Below, in pieces: positions 12,140 through 24,279 of a stretch of DNA of 64,000 bases (position 1 is the stretch's first letter; each line of letters opens with the position of its first letter). The notes below the pieces were generated by a model. It saw only the letters and a program-made list of their open reading frames with translations, did not search any database and was not told where the DNA came from. This DNA is from Neoechinorhynchus agilis (lineage: Eukaryota > Acanthocephala), in NCBI GenBank assembly GCA_051530055.1, contig CM121342.1, forward strand, positions 3,472,001 through 3,536,000. Direction: 5' to 3'. The position numbers and the translations under genes are program-made.

Positions 12140-15100
12140 TTGTCATTTGGATCAAAATTTGTAAAGAATATTAAAGCTGGGTGCCGTTCATGACGCCATT
12201 TTTCGTTTCTCACCCGGACTTGAGACCGTCCTTGGCTGAGTTTGATTGAGCCTCCATTCTCCTTCTCCCTCGCTCGAGAGAGGTTGTCATTTGGATCAAA
12301 ATTTGCCAAGAATATTAAAGCTGGATGCAGTTCTTGACGCAAACGATCCTCCTTCGTTTCTCACCCGGAATTGGGACCGTCCTTGGCTGAGTTTGATTGA
12401 GCCTCTATTATTATTCTCGCTCGAGAGAGGTTATCATTTGGATCAAAATTTGTCAAGAATATTAAAGCTGGATGCCGTTCTTGACGCCATTTTTCGTTTC
12501 TCACCCGGAATTGGGACCGTCCTTGGCTGAGTTTGATTGAGCCTCCATTCTTCTTCTCCCTCGCTCGAGAGAGGTTATCATTTGGATCAAAATTTGTCAA
12601 GAATATTAAAGCTGGATGCCGTTCTTGACGCCAACGATCCTCCTTCGTTTCTCACCCGGACTTGGGACCGTCCTTGGCTGAGTTTGATTGAGCCTCCATT
12701 CTTCTTCTCGCTCGAGAGAGGTTATCATTTGGATCAAAATTTGTCAAGAATATTAAAGCTGGATGCCGTTCTTGACGCCAACGATCCTCCTTCGTTTCTC
12801 ACCCGGACTTGGGACCGTCCTTGGCTGAGTTTGATTGAGCCTCCATTCTTCTTCTCGCTCGAGAGAGGTTGTCATTTGGATCAAAATTTGTCAAGAATAT
12901 TAAAGCTGGATGCCGTTCTTGACGCCAACGATCCTCCTTCGTTTCTCACCCGGACTTGGGACCGTCCTTGGCTGAGTTTGATTGAGCCTCCATTCTTCTT
13001 CTCTCTCGCTCGAGAGAGGTTATCATTTGGATCAAAATTTGTCAAGAATATTAAAGCTGGATGCCGTTCTTGACGCCAACGATCCTCCTTCGTTCTCACC
13101 CGGACTTGGGACCGTCCTTGGCTGAGTTTGATTGAGCCTCCATTCTTCTTCTCTCTCGCTCGAGAGGTTATCATTTGGATCAAAATTTGTCAAGAATATT
13201 AAAGCTGGATGCCGTTCTTGACGCCAACACCTCCTTCGTTTCTCACCCGGAATTGGGACCGTCAATGGCTGAGTTTGATTGAGCCTCCATTCTCCTTCTC
13301 CCTCGCTCGAGAGAGGTTATCATTTGGATCAAAATTTGTAAAGAATATTAAAGCTGGATGCCGTTCTTGACGCCATTTTTCGTTTCTCACCCGGAATTGG
13401 GACCGTCAATGGCTGAGTTTGATTGAGCCTCCATTCTCCTTCTCCCTCGCTCGAGAGAGGTTGTCATTTGGATCAAAATTTGTCAAGAATATTAAAGCTG
13501 GATGCCGTTCTTGACGCCAATCCTTCGTTTCTCACCCGGACTTGGGACCGTCCTTGGCTGAGTTTGATTGAGCCTCCATTCTTCTTCTCCTCTCGCTCGA
13601 GAGAGGTTATCATTTGGATCAAAATTTGTCAAGAATATTAAAGCTGGATGCCGTTCTTGACGCCATTTTTCGTTTCTCACCCGGAATTGGGACCGTCCAT
13701 GGCTGAGTTTGATTGAGCCTCCATTCTCCTTCTCCCTCGCTCGAGAGAGGTTGTCATTTGGATCAAAATTTGTAAAGAATATTAAAGCTGGATGCCGTTC
13801 TTGACGCCATTTTTCGTTTCTCACCCGGAATTGGGACCGTCAATGGCTGAGTTTGATTGAGCCTCCATTCTCCTTCTCCCTCGCTCGAGAGAGGTTATCA
13901 TTTGGATCAAAATTTGTAAAGAATATTAAAGCTGGATGCCGTTCTTGACGCCATTTTTCGTTTCTCACCCGGAATTGGGACCGTCAATGGCTGAGTTTGA
14001 TTGAGCCTCCATTCTCCTTCTCCCTCGCTCGAGAGAGGTTGTCATTTGGATCAAAATTTGTAAAGAATATTAAAGCTGGATGCCGTTCTTGACGCCAATC
14101 TTTCGTTTCTCACCCGGACTTGGGACCGTTCTTGGCTGAGTTTGATTGAGCCTCCATTCTTCTTCTCTCTCTCGCTCGAGAGAGGTTATCATTTGGATCA
14201 AAATTTGTCAAGAATATTAAAGCTGGATGCCGTTCTTGACGCAATTTTTCGTTTCTCACCCGGACTTGGGACCGTCCTTGGCTGAGTTTGATTGAGCCTC
14301 CATTCTTCTTCTCTCTCTCGCTCGAGAGAGGTTGTCATTTGGATCAAAATTTGTCAAGAATATTAAAGCTGGATGCCGTTCTTGACGCCATTTTTCGTTT
14401 CTCACCCGGAATTGGGACCGTCCTTGGCTGAGTTTGATTGAGCCTCCATTCTTCTTCTCCCTCGCTCGAGAGAGGTTATCATTTGGATCAAAATTTGTCA
14501 AGAATATTAAAGCTGGATGCCGTTCTTGACGCCAACGATCCTCCTTCGTTTCTCACCCGGACTTGGGACCGTCCTTGGCTGAGTTTGATTGAGCCTCCAT
14601 TCTTCTTCTCGCTCGAGAGAGGTTGTCATTTGGATCAAAATTTGTCAAGAATATTAAAGCTGGATGCCGTTCTTGACGCCAACGATCCTCCTTCGTTTCT
14701 CACCCGGAATTGGGACCGTCCTTGGCTGAGTTTGATTGAGCCTCCATTCTTCTTCTCTCTCTCGCTCGAGAGAGGTTGTCATTTGGATCAAAATTTGTCA
14801 AGAATATTAAAGCTGGATGCCGTTCTTGACGCCAACGATCCTCCTTCGTTTCTCACCCGGAATTGGGACCGTCCTTGGCTGAGTTTGATTGAGCCTCTAT
14901 TCTTCTTCTCTCTCGCTCGAGGGAGGTTGTCATTTGGATCAAAATTTGTCAAGAATATTAAAGCTGGATGCCGTTCTTGACGCCAACGATCCTCCTTCGT
15001 TTCTCACCCGGACTTGGGACCGTCCTTGGCTGAGTTTGATTGAGCCTCCATTCTTCTTCTTCTCGCTCGAGAGAGGTTGCCATTTGGATCAAAATTTGTC

Positions 15101-16392
15101 AAGAATATTAAAGCTGGATGCCGTTCTTGACGCCAACGATCCTCCTTCGTTTCTCACCCGGACTTGGGACCGTCCTTGGCTGAGTTTGATTGAGCCTCCA
15201 TTCTTCTTCTCGCTCGAGAGAGGTTGCCATTTGGATCAAAATTTATCAAGAATATTAAAGCTGGATGCCGTCCCTGACGCCAACGATCCCTTTTCGTTTC
15301 TCACCCGGACTTGGGACCGTTCTTGGCTGAGTTTGATTGAGCCTCCATTCTTCTTCTCTCTCGCTCGAGAGAGGTTATCATTTGGATCAAAATTTGTCAA
15401 GAATATTAAAGCTGGATGCCGTTCTTGACGCCAACGATCCTCCTTCGTTTCTCACCCGGACTTGGGACCGTCCTTGGCTGAGTTTGATTGAGCCTCCATT
15501 CTTCTTCTCTCTCGCTCGAGAGAGGTTATCATTTGGATCAAAATTTGTCAAGAATATTAAAGCTGGATGCCGTTCTTGACGCCAACGATCCTCCTTCGTT
15601 TCTCACCGGACTTGGGACCGTCCTTGGCTGAGTTTGATTGAGCCTCCATTCTTCTTCTCTCTCGCTCGAGAGAGGTTGTCATTTGGATCAAAATTTGTCA
15701 AGAATATTAAAGCTGGATGCCGTTCTTGACGCCAACGATCCTTTTCGTTTCTCACCCGGACTTGGGACCGTCCTTGGCTGAGTTTGATTGAGCCTCATTC
15801 TTCTTCTCTCTCGCTCGAGAGAGGTTGTCATTTGGATCAAAATTTGTCAAGAATATTAAAGCTGGATGCCGTTCTTGACGCCAACGATCCTTTTCGTTTC
15901 TCACCCGGACTTGGGACCGTCCTTGGCTGAGTTTGATTGAGCCTCCATTCTTCTTCTCCCTCGCTCGAGAGAGGTTGTCATTTGGATCAAAATTTGTCAA
16001 GAATATTAAAGCTGGATGCCGTTCTTGACGCCAACGATCCTCCTTCGTTTCTCACCCGGACTTGGGACCGTCCTTGGCTGAGTTTGATTGAGCCTCCATT
16101 CTTCTTCTCCCTCGCTCGAGAGAGGTTGTCATTTGGATCAAAATTTGTCAAGAATATTAAAGCTGGATGCCGTTCTTGACGCCAACGATCCTCCTTGGTT
16201 TCTCACCCGGACTTGGGACCGTCCTTGGCTGAGTTTGATTGAGCCTCCATTCTTCTTCTCCCTCGCTCGAGAGAGGTTGTCATTTGGATCAAAATTTGTA
16301 AAGAATATTAAAGCTGGATGCCGTTCTTGATGTCATTTTTCGTTTCTCACCCGGACTTGGGACCGTCCTTGGCTGAGTTTGATTGAGCCTCA
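12140..16392. repeat. 4.2-kb satellite, about 29 copies of a 148-bp unit
   Basis: Each unit contains TTTGGATCAAAATTTGTCAA, TCACCCGGACTTGGGACCG and CTCGCTCGAGAGAG. Inside each is a hairpin GTCAAGAA (18 nt) TTCTTGAC. Many units are 147 or 150 bp, so long open frames occur on both strands; these are by-products of unit length. Neighbouring copies share small variants (GATCCTCCTTCG against CATTTTTCG), which suggests local expansion in blocks. Confidence 0.95.
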
Positions 16393-16820
16393 ATTGATTA
16401 CCAAAAAGGGCCAGGTTCTATAGAAATCCCCAGAAAAACTATTATAATCCATAATTCGTTCTGACTGCGGTCTTTACTAGTCGCATTATGCAACTGGGGC
16501 TCCATCAGGTTACTCGAAGCGTTTTCACCACAACTAAGTCTACGTTCCCTAGTCGACAGAATGCGCAAGTCTGAGAGGCACACAGCTTGTTGTTGGATAT
16601 TTGGCTCCAAAAGCAGAACGCGACACATATCTCTTACCGCGTCTTAGTCTTCTCCGTTATTCCTATGTCTCTTAGTCAACTTAAATCCAACATGCAGACC
16701 ACAGAAAATCCGGATGTGGACGTCGATGAGCCTTTGAAACCATTATCTACCACTTAAAATCAATGGATTCTTTTATTTTTTAAAAAAATGGGGAAATAAA
16801 TCTTTAAAAGAGAAACCATT
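16393..16820. other. Spacer before the coiled-coil gene
   Basis: It carries a short minus-strand open stretch (16628-16398) with an ending slightly like the 2A-type motif of retroelements (IEPGP), too weak to call. A plus-strand ATG at about 16692 opens 21 codons of acidic sequence and could be an upstream exon of the following gene. Confidence 0.3.
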
Positions 16821-17579
16821 GTGCGATTGTACACGGTAACACGAGACCAAGTGAAGTTATTGATTCGACAACGAGATCAAATCGCTCAAGAGACTGAGAA
16901 TGTGACGGATTCGCTTCAAAAAGAACGACATCGGATTTTGGAGTGCTATGAACAAAACGAAAAACTGCGCGAACAAGTTGTTAAACTTACAACAAAACTA
17001 AGTGAAATTATTGAAGAGGCTGATGAAGCAGAAAAACGACTCGTTGAGTTATCCTCAAATGCAGGAAAGTCCGAGTATGCTCGTAAGATGTTTGAACAAC
17101 AACAATATCAGTACGAGGAACATATTGACGAACTTCGTGAGAAGATTGATAAGCTTAAAAGCAATCAAGCAAAATCTGCACTTGAGTATACGGAGATTGA
17201 GACGAAGTATAAGAAAACGAATGAGTTGCTTATGAAAAGAAAGGAACAATTGTTCGATTCTGAAAAGCGTTTGGAGGAAATGAAGAAGGTTTTGATGCAG
17301 AACCAGAAGATTGAAGAATATTGGACCATGATAAACTTTTGTAGGGAATGGGAAATAAAAAAAGAAGAAGCGTACGAAAAGAAGACTAAACGGATTATGG
17401 ACGCTTTAAGTTTTGTAGAAAATCAAACTTTTCAATCTTATGTGGAACAAGAAAAGGCTTTAGAACAAATAGAATTTCTCAAGGGACTGATGGTTGAACA
17501 ACAAATTTATAGTGAGGATGTTAAGTGCTTGATTAAGAGTTGTATGGACGAAATTAATCACGATTTCATGAATCTTTGA
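16821..17579 (+). CDS. Coiled-coil protein of unknown function (exon or near-complete gene)
   Basis: An open frame of about 250 residues with no intron. Almost all of it is charged heptad-type coiled coil (for example DELREKIDKLKSNQ, KRLEEMKKVLMQNQ). The tail is less helical and contains three cysteines. The first in-frame ATG is not obvious: the frame starts at GTG (16821) and is open upstream only to a TAA about 24 bp earlier, so an upstream exon with an acceptor near 16810 is likely. No domain beyond the coiled coil is recognised. A structural or spindle/centrosome role would be guesswork. Its stop lies 30 bp from the stop of the convergent POLE3 gene. Confidence 0.65.
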   Translation: MRLYTVTRDQVKLLIRQRDQIAQETENVTDSLQKERHRILECYEQNEKLREQVVKLTTKLSEIIEEADEAEKRLVELSSNAGKSEYARKMFEQQQYQYEEHIDELREKIDKLKSNQAKSALEYTEIETKYKKTNELLMKRKEQLFDSEKRLEEMKKVLMQNQKIEEYWTMINFCREWEIKKEEAYEKKTKRIMDALSFVENQTFQSYVEQEKALEQIEFLKGLMVEQQIYSEDVKCLIKSCMDEINHDFMNL

Positions 17580-17610
17580 CATTTATGGAAAAAAAGTATT
17601 ATGTTATGAG

Positions 17611-18448
17611 TTACTCGTTATTGCCGTCGTCGTCGAATTCCGTTGGTGCCGTCCTTTTGTTCGTTTGTACGCGCTTCGTTCTTCTAAACTCTATTTGAAC
17701 AAGAAAAAAAATGCAATCAATGAATATCCCGAAGGTCTCGACCTCCTTAAAGATTACACTTTTAATCTTTTATAAATAACGGAGTTAAACTTTGATTAGG
17801 GGTTTTTTGAACGTTAACCGTAAAATTCTTGAAATCTTAATGGATACTTTTAACGAGATTTAAACAGGGAAAGAAAAAAACACACAAAGCTTCCCCGGTG
17901 CCAACTGTAATTATTTTGATGAACGAAATATCACTTGAACGAGAATTAGAAACCCCATTATAGCCTTCAAAAACTCTGACATTTCCTGAACTCAAACCTC
18001 ATTTGAAATCACATACCCTCTAATGCTTCTTGTAATCGATTGATAACCAAATCCTTGTCATCGTTGAATACTCGACTAGACTTTAAAGCAGCCAAAACGT
18101 CATTTGCCATCATCAATTTCCGTTTGTTCAACTCGGCATTGTCTCTAGCCCTTTTTTCAACAGTGAAATTGAACAATTTTACGTGGATTTTTATCAACTC
18201 ACAAAGTAGCAACGAAAAGTATGAAAAGATCAATGCACGCGCTGATTTCTGATTTGGCATCCTTACTGAGAATCAAAGATGGCTAAAAAGTATAAATTTT
18301 AAATTAAAGCACGTCCGAATGAAAGACTTACCGCCGATGATTTGAGTAGTCTGATCATTGGTGCAATTGGTAGGAGACCAACGTGTTCAATTATAAGATC
18401 AGCCGCTTTTGATGAACCATCGGGAACGTCGTCGTTTGAGTTCTCCAT
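17611..18448 (-). CDS. POLE3: DNA polymerase epsilon subunit 3 / CHRAC17 histone-fold protein
   Basis: A small histone-fold subunit shared by DNA polymerase epsilon and the CHRAC remodeller; it pairs with POLE4 or CHRAC15 and binds DNA or H3-H4. Four exons join cleanly: 18448-18332, 18282-18203, 18150-18017 and 17690-17611, giving 136 residues. The histone fold reads LLPIAPMIRLLKSSA, ILSKDAKSEISACIDLFILF, then NKRKLMMANDVLAALKSS, matching the human KGKRKTLNASDVLSAM region. The C-terminus is a short basic then acidic tail (RTKRVQTNKR ... DDDGNNE), much shorter than the human acidic tail. Introns are 49-52 bp except the last (326 bp). Confidence 0.9.
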
Positions 18449-18961
18449 CAAAAAAAAGGAATTTATCAGTTCTTTTAAAAGTATTTTACTCGTTGGAAAC
18501 GATTTTGTTTTGGACTTTTGTCTGAATTTAAAGGTTGTTTTTACTTATAAATTAGAATTTACAGAGCACACAACGTAGTATTGGCATATTAATAAAAAAG
18601 TTAACTATTTTCTACATTTCATTGCGTATATTTATTATTTTGGACACCTGACGACTCCTCTCCACTAAAAACAAGTCAATTTTCATATTTATGTACAAAA
18701 TCTCAACGATTGAACCTTTCTGAGATTTACAATTCACAACAAATATTTCATAATGAAATCTATAGAAAAATCAAGTTGAAAAATTAGCCGAGTTTTTGTT
18801 AAAATTTTATAATTCGTAAGCACAAAATCCGTTTGGTTGTTTTTAAAGGCTCTCTCAGTCATGATGTTTCCAATGTGGAGAAGTCGGCTTTTATCCTACG
18901 ATCAAAGTGATTTTCAATTTCCACGCAATTCCATTATTGATTAGTTTATTGATGGATAATT
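18449..18961. other. Spacer between POLE3 and MALSU1
   Basis: About 510 bp, AT-rich. It contains the POLE3 promoter and the MALSU1 3' UTR. I see no further gene or array. Confidence 0.5.
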
Positions 18962-21624
18962 CTAATCCGGAAGCTGTAATGTATCCGTTAAATGTTCATG
19001 ACAATATGCATCGACTTTCGGTCCATAGGTCCACAGGCGTTCAATGTTATAATGAGTTCGGATTTCCTCATTTGAGAACAGGTGCAAAATTATTGATCCT
19101 AATCGATAGAATGGAATAAACAACAGGTTACATTGCTTACCCATGTCAAGGACTTTCCAATCGTAATCGGATTTGGTTGTCCATCGAGCATACGAATCCG
19201 TTGGCAGTTTCTTCTTTTTGTGCTTTTATAAAAAAATTAATTCTATCCAATTGTTCCTTCGATTGGATGTGTATTCTCAATGGCGAATTGTTCTCCCACT
19301 CGAGTTTTATTATTGAACTGTTCATTGCGAATTTTCAAAGCCTCACTCTCAAGAATTGTTAAAAATGGATGTGGTGGCGGGAATACCTAAGTTGGTAGCC
19401 TCGACTCGAGTGTGCGGGACCGTCAATTCCCCGAGGTGAAGTTTCACCCCCTGCGCTGGATTTTCAATGGCGAATTGTTCTCCCACTCGAGTTTTATTAT
19501 TGAACTGTTCATTGCGAATTTTCACGGCCTCCTTCTCAAGAATTGTTAAAAATGGATGTGGTGGCGGGAATACCTAAGTTGATAGCCTCGACTCGAGTGT
19601 GCGGGACCGTCAATTCCCGAGGTGAAGTTTCATCCCCTGCGCTGTATTTTCAATGGCGAATTGTTCTCCCACTCGAGTTTTATTATTGAACTGTTCATTG
19701 CGAATTTTCAAAGCCTCCTTCTCAAGTATTGTTAAAAATGGATGTGGTGGCGGGAATACCTAAGTTGGTAGCCTCGACTCGAGTGTGCGGGACCGTCAAT
19801 TCCCCGAGGTGAAGTTTCATCCCCTGCGCTGTATTTTCAATGGCGAATTGTTCTCCCACTCGAGTTTTATTATTGAACTGTTCATTGCGAATTTTAAAAG
19901 CCTCCTTCTCAAGAATTGTTAAAAATGGATGTGGTGGCGGGAATACCTAAGTTGGTAGCCTCGACTCGAGTGTGCGGGACCGTCAATTCCCGAGGTGAAG
20001 TTTCACCCCCTGCGCTGTATTTTCAATGGCGAATTGTTCTCCCACTCGAGTTTATTATTGAACTTTTCATTTAAATTTTCAAAGCCTCCTTCTCAAGTAT
20101 TGTTAAAAATGGATGTGGTGGCGGGAATACTAAGTTGTGCTCTGACTCAGTGTGCGGGACCGTCAATTCCCCGAGGTGAAGTTTCACCCCCTGCGCTGTA
20201 TTTTCAATGGCGAATTGTTCTCACTCAGCGATTTTATTATTGAACTTTTCATTGCGAATTTTCAAAGCCTCCTTCTCAAGTATTGTTAAAAATGGATGTG
20301 GTGGCGGGAATACCTAAGTTGGTAGCCTCGACTCGAGTGTGCGGGACCGTCAATTCCCCGAGGTGAAGTTTCATCCCCTGCGCTGTATTTTCAACAGCGA
20401 ATTGTTCTCCCACTCGAGTTTTATTATTGAACAGTTCATTGCGAATTTTAAAAGCCTCCTTCTCAAGAATTGTTAAAAATGGATGTGGTGGCGGGAATAC
20501 CTAAGTTGGTAGCCTCGACTCGAGTGTGCGGGACCGTCAATTCCCGAGATGAAGTTTCACCCCCTGCGCTGGATTTTCAATTGCGAATTGTTCTCCCACT
20601 CGAGTTTTATTATTGAACTGTTCATTGTGAATTTTCAAGGCCTCAGTCCCCTTGTCAAGCATTGATTATAATTTTTAGGAGGCTGAGGCTTTGAACATTC
20701 TCAATGAACAGTTTAATAATAAAGCTCGAGTGGGAGAACAATTCGCCATTGAGAATACATATCCAGATTTTAAACCATCTATTGATTAAAAAGCAATGAA
20801 AACTTACCAATCGGGTAATGTATTCACTGACAGATCGAACATGTTTTCTACTAAGACAAGTGCCGAAAACCATATAGTCCGCAATCGGCGAGGAATCATG
20901 TGAGCGATATGGAGTAACACAATAAAGATTATTGACGTTTTCATCCATTAATATTTGATACAAATCGCCAAAATCAAACACATCATGTTCTCCCCCTGTT
21001 TATAAGGATGACTATACAAAAGAAATTAGACTAACTCTCGGTAGAATGCCTCAACTCGTTTGACTTCTTCGATAAAGTATCATATTCATATTCATCAAGT
21101 TTGTGTATTTCATCATCTTTTGAAAATGTGATTTTTTGATAATATGTTTGATATTATTTTAGTATCGAAGATTTTACGGGGCAAAATTCTTTAAGAAGAT
21201 TATATTTTTACGCTTAGAATTGCTAGCAAAAAAGCCCATTAATATTCAAATGAATTCAAATCGGACGAATAAAGACATGGCTAATTTCTCTTATTTATCT
21301 CGTCATCTTTTGAACATGTGATTTTTCGAAAATATGTTTGATATTATTTTAGTATCGAAGATTTTAGGGGGCAAAATTCCTTAAGAAGATTATATTTTTA
21401 CGCTTAGAATTGTTAGCAAAAAAACCCATTAATATTCAAATGAATTCAAATCGGACGAATAAAGACATTGCTAACCCACTCTTCGGTGTCGAAATAATTA
21501 AAATCATGGCTTGCTTTTAAAAAATTCTCAACAAACCTGTGAGGACGCTGGTGGTAATAAAGGTCACTTTACGTCTAACAAAAGACTTTAAGAAACGTCC
21601 AGTAATCAATCCGTTCATTATCAT
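18962..21624 (-). CDS. MALSU1: Mitochondrial ribosome-silencing factor MALSU1 (RsfS/Iojap family)
   Basis: A RsfS-family protein that binds uL14 on the mitochondrial large ribosomal subunit and prevents premature subunit joining. Exons: 21624-21537, 20995-20808, 19222-19141 and 19098-18962, with phases matching, for 164 residues. The first exon is basic and short (GRFLKSFVRRK), as expected of a mitochondrial presequence. The core follows: FDFGDLYQILMDENV, ADYMVFGTCLSRKHV, YDWKVLDMG and NIERLWTYGP, matching human DYFVIGSGTSTRHL ... DDWLCVDFGS ... YELEKLWT. The ATG lies 3 bases after TTTCAG. The 1585-bp third intron is almost entirely satellite, and the first intron holds a two-copy repeat. A competing frame through exon 1 is discussed in the rejected list. 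Confidence 0.85.
19258..20775. repeat. Satellite inside a MALSU1 intron, bounded by inverted arms
   Basis: About 7-8 copies of a 185-190 bp unit containing GGCGAATTGTTCTCCCACTC and GTGTGCGGGACCGTCAATTC. The left edge (19265-19370) and right edge (20665-20775) are inverted copies of each other for about 110 bp, with the direct array between them. This looks like a foldback element whose interior amplified in tandem. A short related fragment (GGCCTCAGCCTCC, then ATCAAGCATTG) lies at 43.01-43.04 kb. Confidence 0.9.
21108..21475. repeat. Two-copy direct repeat of about 175 bp
   Basis: 21108-21283 and 21300-21472 are near-identical (CATCTTTTGAA, ATGTTTGATATTATTTTAG, AAATCGGACGAATAAAGACA). It lies in the first MALSU1 intron. 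Confidence 0.9.
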
Positions 21625-21959
21625 GATCTGAAATCAGTAGCGTGGTTATTAAGTTAATTGTTTTAATGATTTGACAAACGACAAGCAATAGATGATGGCA
21701 GAAAATGTTACCAGAATGTGGAATGAATTCGTTCGGAATAATACAGATTTGCAGAAAGTGGTGGATCATCTTCATGGCTTTTAGTTCTCGAATACGACGG
21801 AACAGGAGATATGTCCGAATTCGGATATAAACATTGAACATCACCTACGAGGTACATTCTAAACCAAAGAAAATGAATTCATTGAAATTTTGCTGCATGG
21901 CCAAGGATTTATCGATGGGATACTCTATGACAGTTTTCGAAACCAAGTTTTTTCTTTGT

Positions 21960-23262
21960 CCAGAAAATTGCAATTTTGTTTTAAACAAAAAGTAGAAAGG
22001 TTAAACTTTCAACAAAAAGTTTCTCATAAAATTTTTAATTGTTTTTAATTGTTCGTCAGAATTAAAAGAAGCGAACATAAAATAAAAATAAGGAAATAAA
22101 AAGTAGACCGGTCAAACTTTCAAAAAAAGTTTCTCATAAAAATTTTAATTGTTTTTAATTGTTCGTGAGAATTAAAAGAACTGAACATAAAATAAAAAAA
22201 GTAGACCGGTCAAACTTTCAAAAAAAAAGTTTCCCATAAAATATTAGTTGTTTTTAATTGTTCGTGAGAATTAAAAGAAGTGAACATAAAATAAAAAAAG
22301 TAGACCGGTCAAACATTTAACAAAAAGTTTCCCATAAAAATTTTAATTGTTTTTAATTGTTCGTGAGAATTAAAGGAACTGAACATAAAATAAAAATAAA
22401 GAAAAAGTAGACCGGTCAAACATTTAACAAAAAAGTTTCCCATAAAAATTTTAATTGTTTGTCAGAATTAAAAGAAGCGAACATAAAATAAAAATAAGGA
22501 AATAAAAAGTAGAAAGGTCAAACTTTCAAAAAAAAGTTTCCCATAAAATATTAATTGCTTTTAATTATTCGTCAGAATTAAAAGAAGCGAACATAAACAA
22601 AAAAAAGTTTCTCATAAAAATTTTAATTGTTTTTAATTGTTCGTGAGAATTAAAAGAAGCGAACATAAAATAAAAATAAATAAAAAGTAGACCGGTGAAA
22701 CTTTCAAAAAAAAGTTTCTCATAAAAATTTTAATTGTTTTTAATTGTTCGTGAGAATTAAAAGAAGCGAACATAAAATAAAAAAAAGTAGACCGGTGAAA
22801 CTTTCAAAAAAAAGTTTCCATAAAATTTAATTGTTTTTAATTGTTCGTGAGAATTAAAAGAAGCGAACATAAAATAAAAAAAGTTTCTCATAAAAATTTT
22901 AATTGTTTTTAATTGTTCGTGAGAATTAAAAGAAGCGAACATAAAATAAAAATAAATAAAAAGTAGACCGGTGAAACTTTCAAAAAAAAGTTTCTCATAA
23001 AAATTTTAATTGTTTTTAATTGTTCGTGAGAATTAAAAGAAGCGAACATAAAATAAAAATAAATAAAAAGTAGACCGGTGAAACTTTCAAAAAAAAAGTT
23101 TCTCATAAAAATTTTAATTGTTTTTAATTGTTCGTGAGAATTAAAAGAAGCGAACATAAAATAAAAATAAAAAGTAGACGGTCAAACTTTCAAAAAAAAG
23201 TTTCCCCCAAAAAATATTAATTGTTTTTAATTGTTCGTGAGAATTAAAAGAACTGTGCTGAT
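21960..23262. repeat. AT-rich satellite, about 12 copies of a 75-125 bp unit
   Basis: Units contain AGTAGACCGGTCAAACTTTC, AGTTTCTCATAAAAATTTT, TTTTTAATTGTTCGTGAGAA and GAAGCGAACATAAAATAAA. Lengths vary because some units lack the first segment and because A-runs slip. Confidence 0.9.
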
Positions 23263-23492
23263 AAAATCCAACTAGTCTAAAAATCCAGACAATTTTTTTC
23301 GAATCAAATCTTTACTTGCTACAAATGAGTCCTTTTCAGTTACGAATGAAAGTTTTGATATCCATGGATTGTTTTTTTTGCCAGACTGGTTCATAATGAC
23401 AAGTCCGGCACCGTCCACGTCGTTCTTCCAGAAATCCGGTCAACGCGAACCTGTTGATTTGACTAAGGAGCTTTATAGAAAACCACGGATCG

Positions 23493-24183
23493 ATGTTATC
23501 GCCAGAGAAACTGGATTTCGTCGTTAGCTTCGTAGAGGATCAGCGAAAGAGAGTTCTGCTCCGTAATAGGCAACTACAGGAACATCCAATGCCGTTGTAT
23601 GCAAATGTTAGAGAAGATCCTGGGAAATGGTGGGAAAAATCGGTTCCAAATACTCGTTTGACGAGGGTTTGTGCTCTCTCCACCTCCACCAATTTCGATT
23701 TCTTTTTAGAAACCAATATTTAATGGAACGGTCTTTGGCAATGAAGCCGCGACTAAACCGAGTTCGATTCCCAATAAAAAGGAATCCTTTGAAGAAACCA
23801 TAAAGACGTTAAAGACGTGTGTTCATCAAGTTCTGAGTAACTTCAATTCCCCCCTTCGAAGAAGGACTTTAACGTCCGAAGAGAAATCGATGACACCCGA
23901 GTTAAATCTAGACAATGATAGCCTCCTTACTTGCTCTGATCAACCATCGTTCCTTGTGAATTCTCCTTCCATAGCAATTTCTTCTCAAGAAAGTTCAGAA
24001 ACTCCTCCACAACCAATTCTGTTCCCGTCTTATTCAAAAGAAGAACTTCGGTCGTATCGAAAACCAGTAAGATCAAGTAATCAGCACCGTAAAGTCAATC
24101 TGGTCGTCGATGAGTTGTCCGACAATGAAGAATCAGATCCTGATTCTCGCATTTACTTCTACCACAAAGGATCACCACATTAA
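23493..24183 (+). CDS. Unidentified two-exon gene, serine/proline-rich C-terminus
   Basis: Exon 1 (23493-23666) encodes a helical start (LSPEKLDFVVSFVEDQRKRV) and the segment HPMPLYANVREDPGKWWEKS. A 43-bp GT-AG intron (23667-23709, acceptor CTTTTTAG) joins in frame to exon 2 (23710-24183), which is low-complexity, Ser/Thr/Pro-rich and acidic near the end (VVDELSDNEESDPDSRIYFY). Total about 215 residues. An ATG at 23396 opens a different frame that stops at 23530, so it is not used here unless spliced. I recognise no domain. The composition suggests a phosphorylated, disordered adaptor, but that is inference. A decayed copy of its 3' end lies at 27.98-28.11 kb. Confidence 0.6.
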
Positions 24184-24279
24184 GAAAGAGATTAGTAGTG
24201 TGGGAGAGTTGTAGTTCGATTTATTATCACCAAAAAAGCATTCGGTTAAGTTTATTTTTTGAGATTGGCTTTTAAAATC

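Noticed and set aside
12140-16390. Many 80-180 codon open frames on both strands
   Set aside because: They repeat the satellite unit; frames persist because many units are 147 or 150 bp long, and both strands are equally open.
16398-16628. 2A-like peptide motif of a retroelement
   Set aside because: IEPGP lacks the required NPGP core and nothing else retroelement-like surrounds it.
18840-19144. Mitochondrial ribosomal protein bL17m
   Set aside because: Short stretches looked similar, but upstream exons show the RsfS/MALSU1 family clearly and the ERLW motif fits that better.
21540-21846. Alternative 60-residue gene (MFNVYIRIRTYLLF... to DYWTFLKVFC) overlapping MALSU1 exon 1
   Set aside because: It splices in phase into another frame of the same exon and resembles nothing; the MALSU1 frame has better support. 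It could be an upstream ORF.
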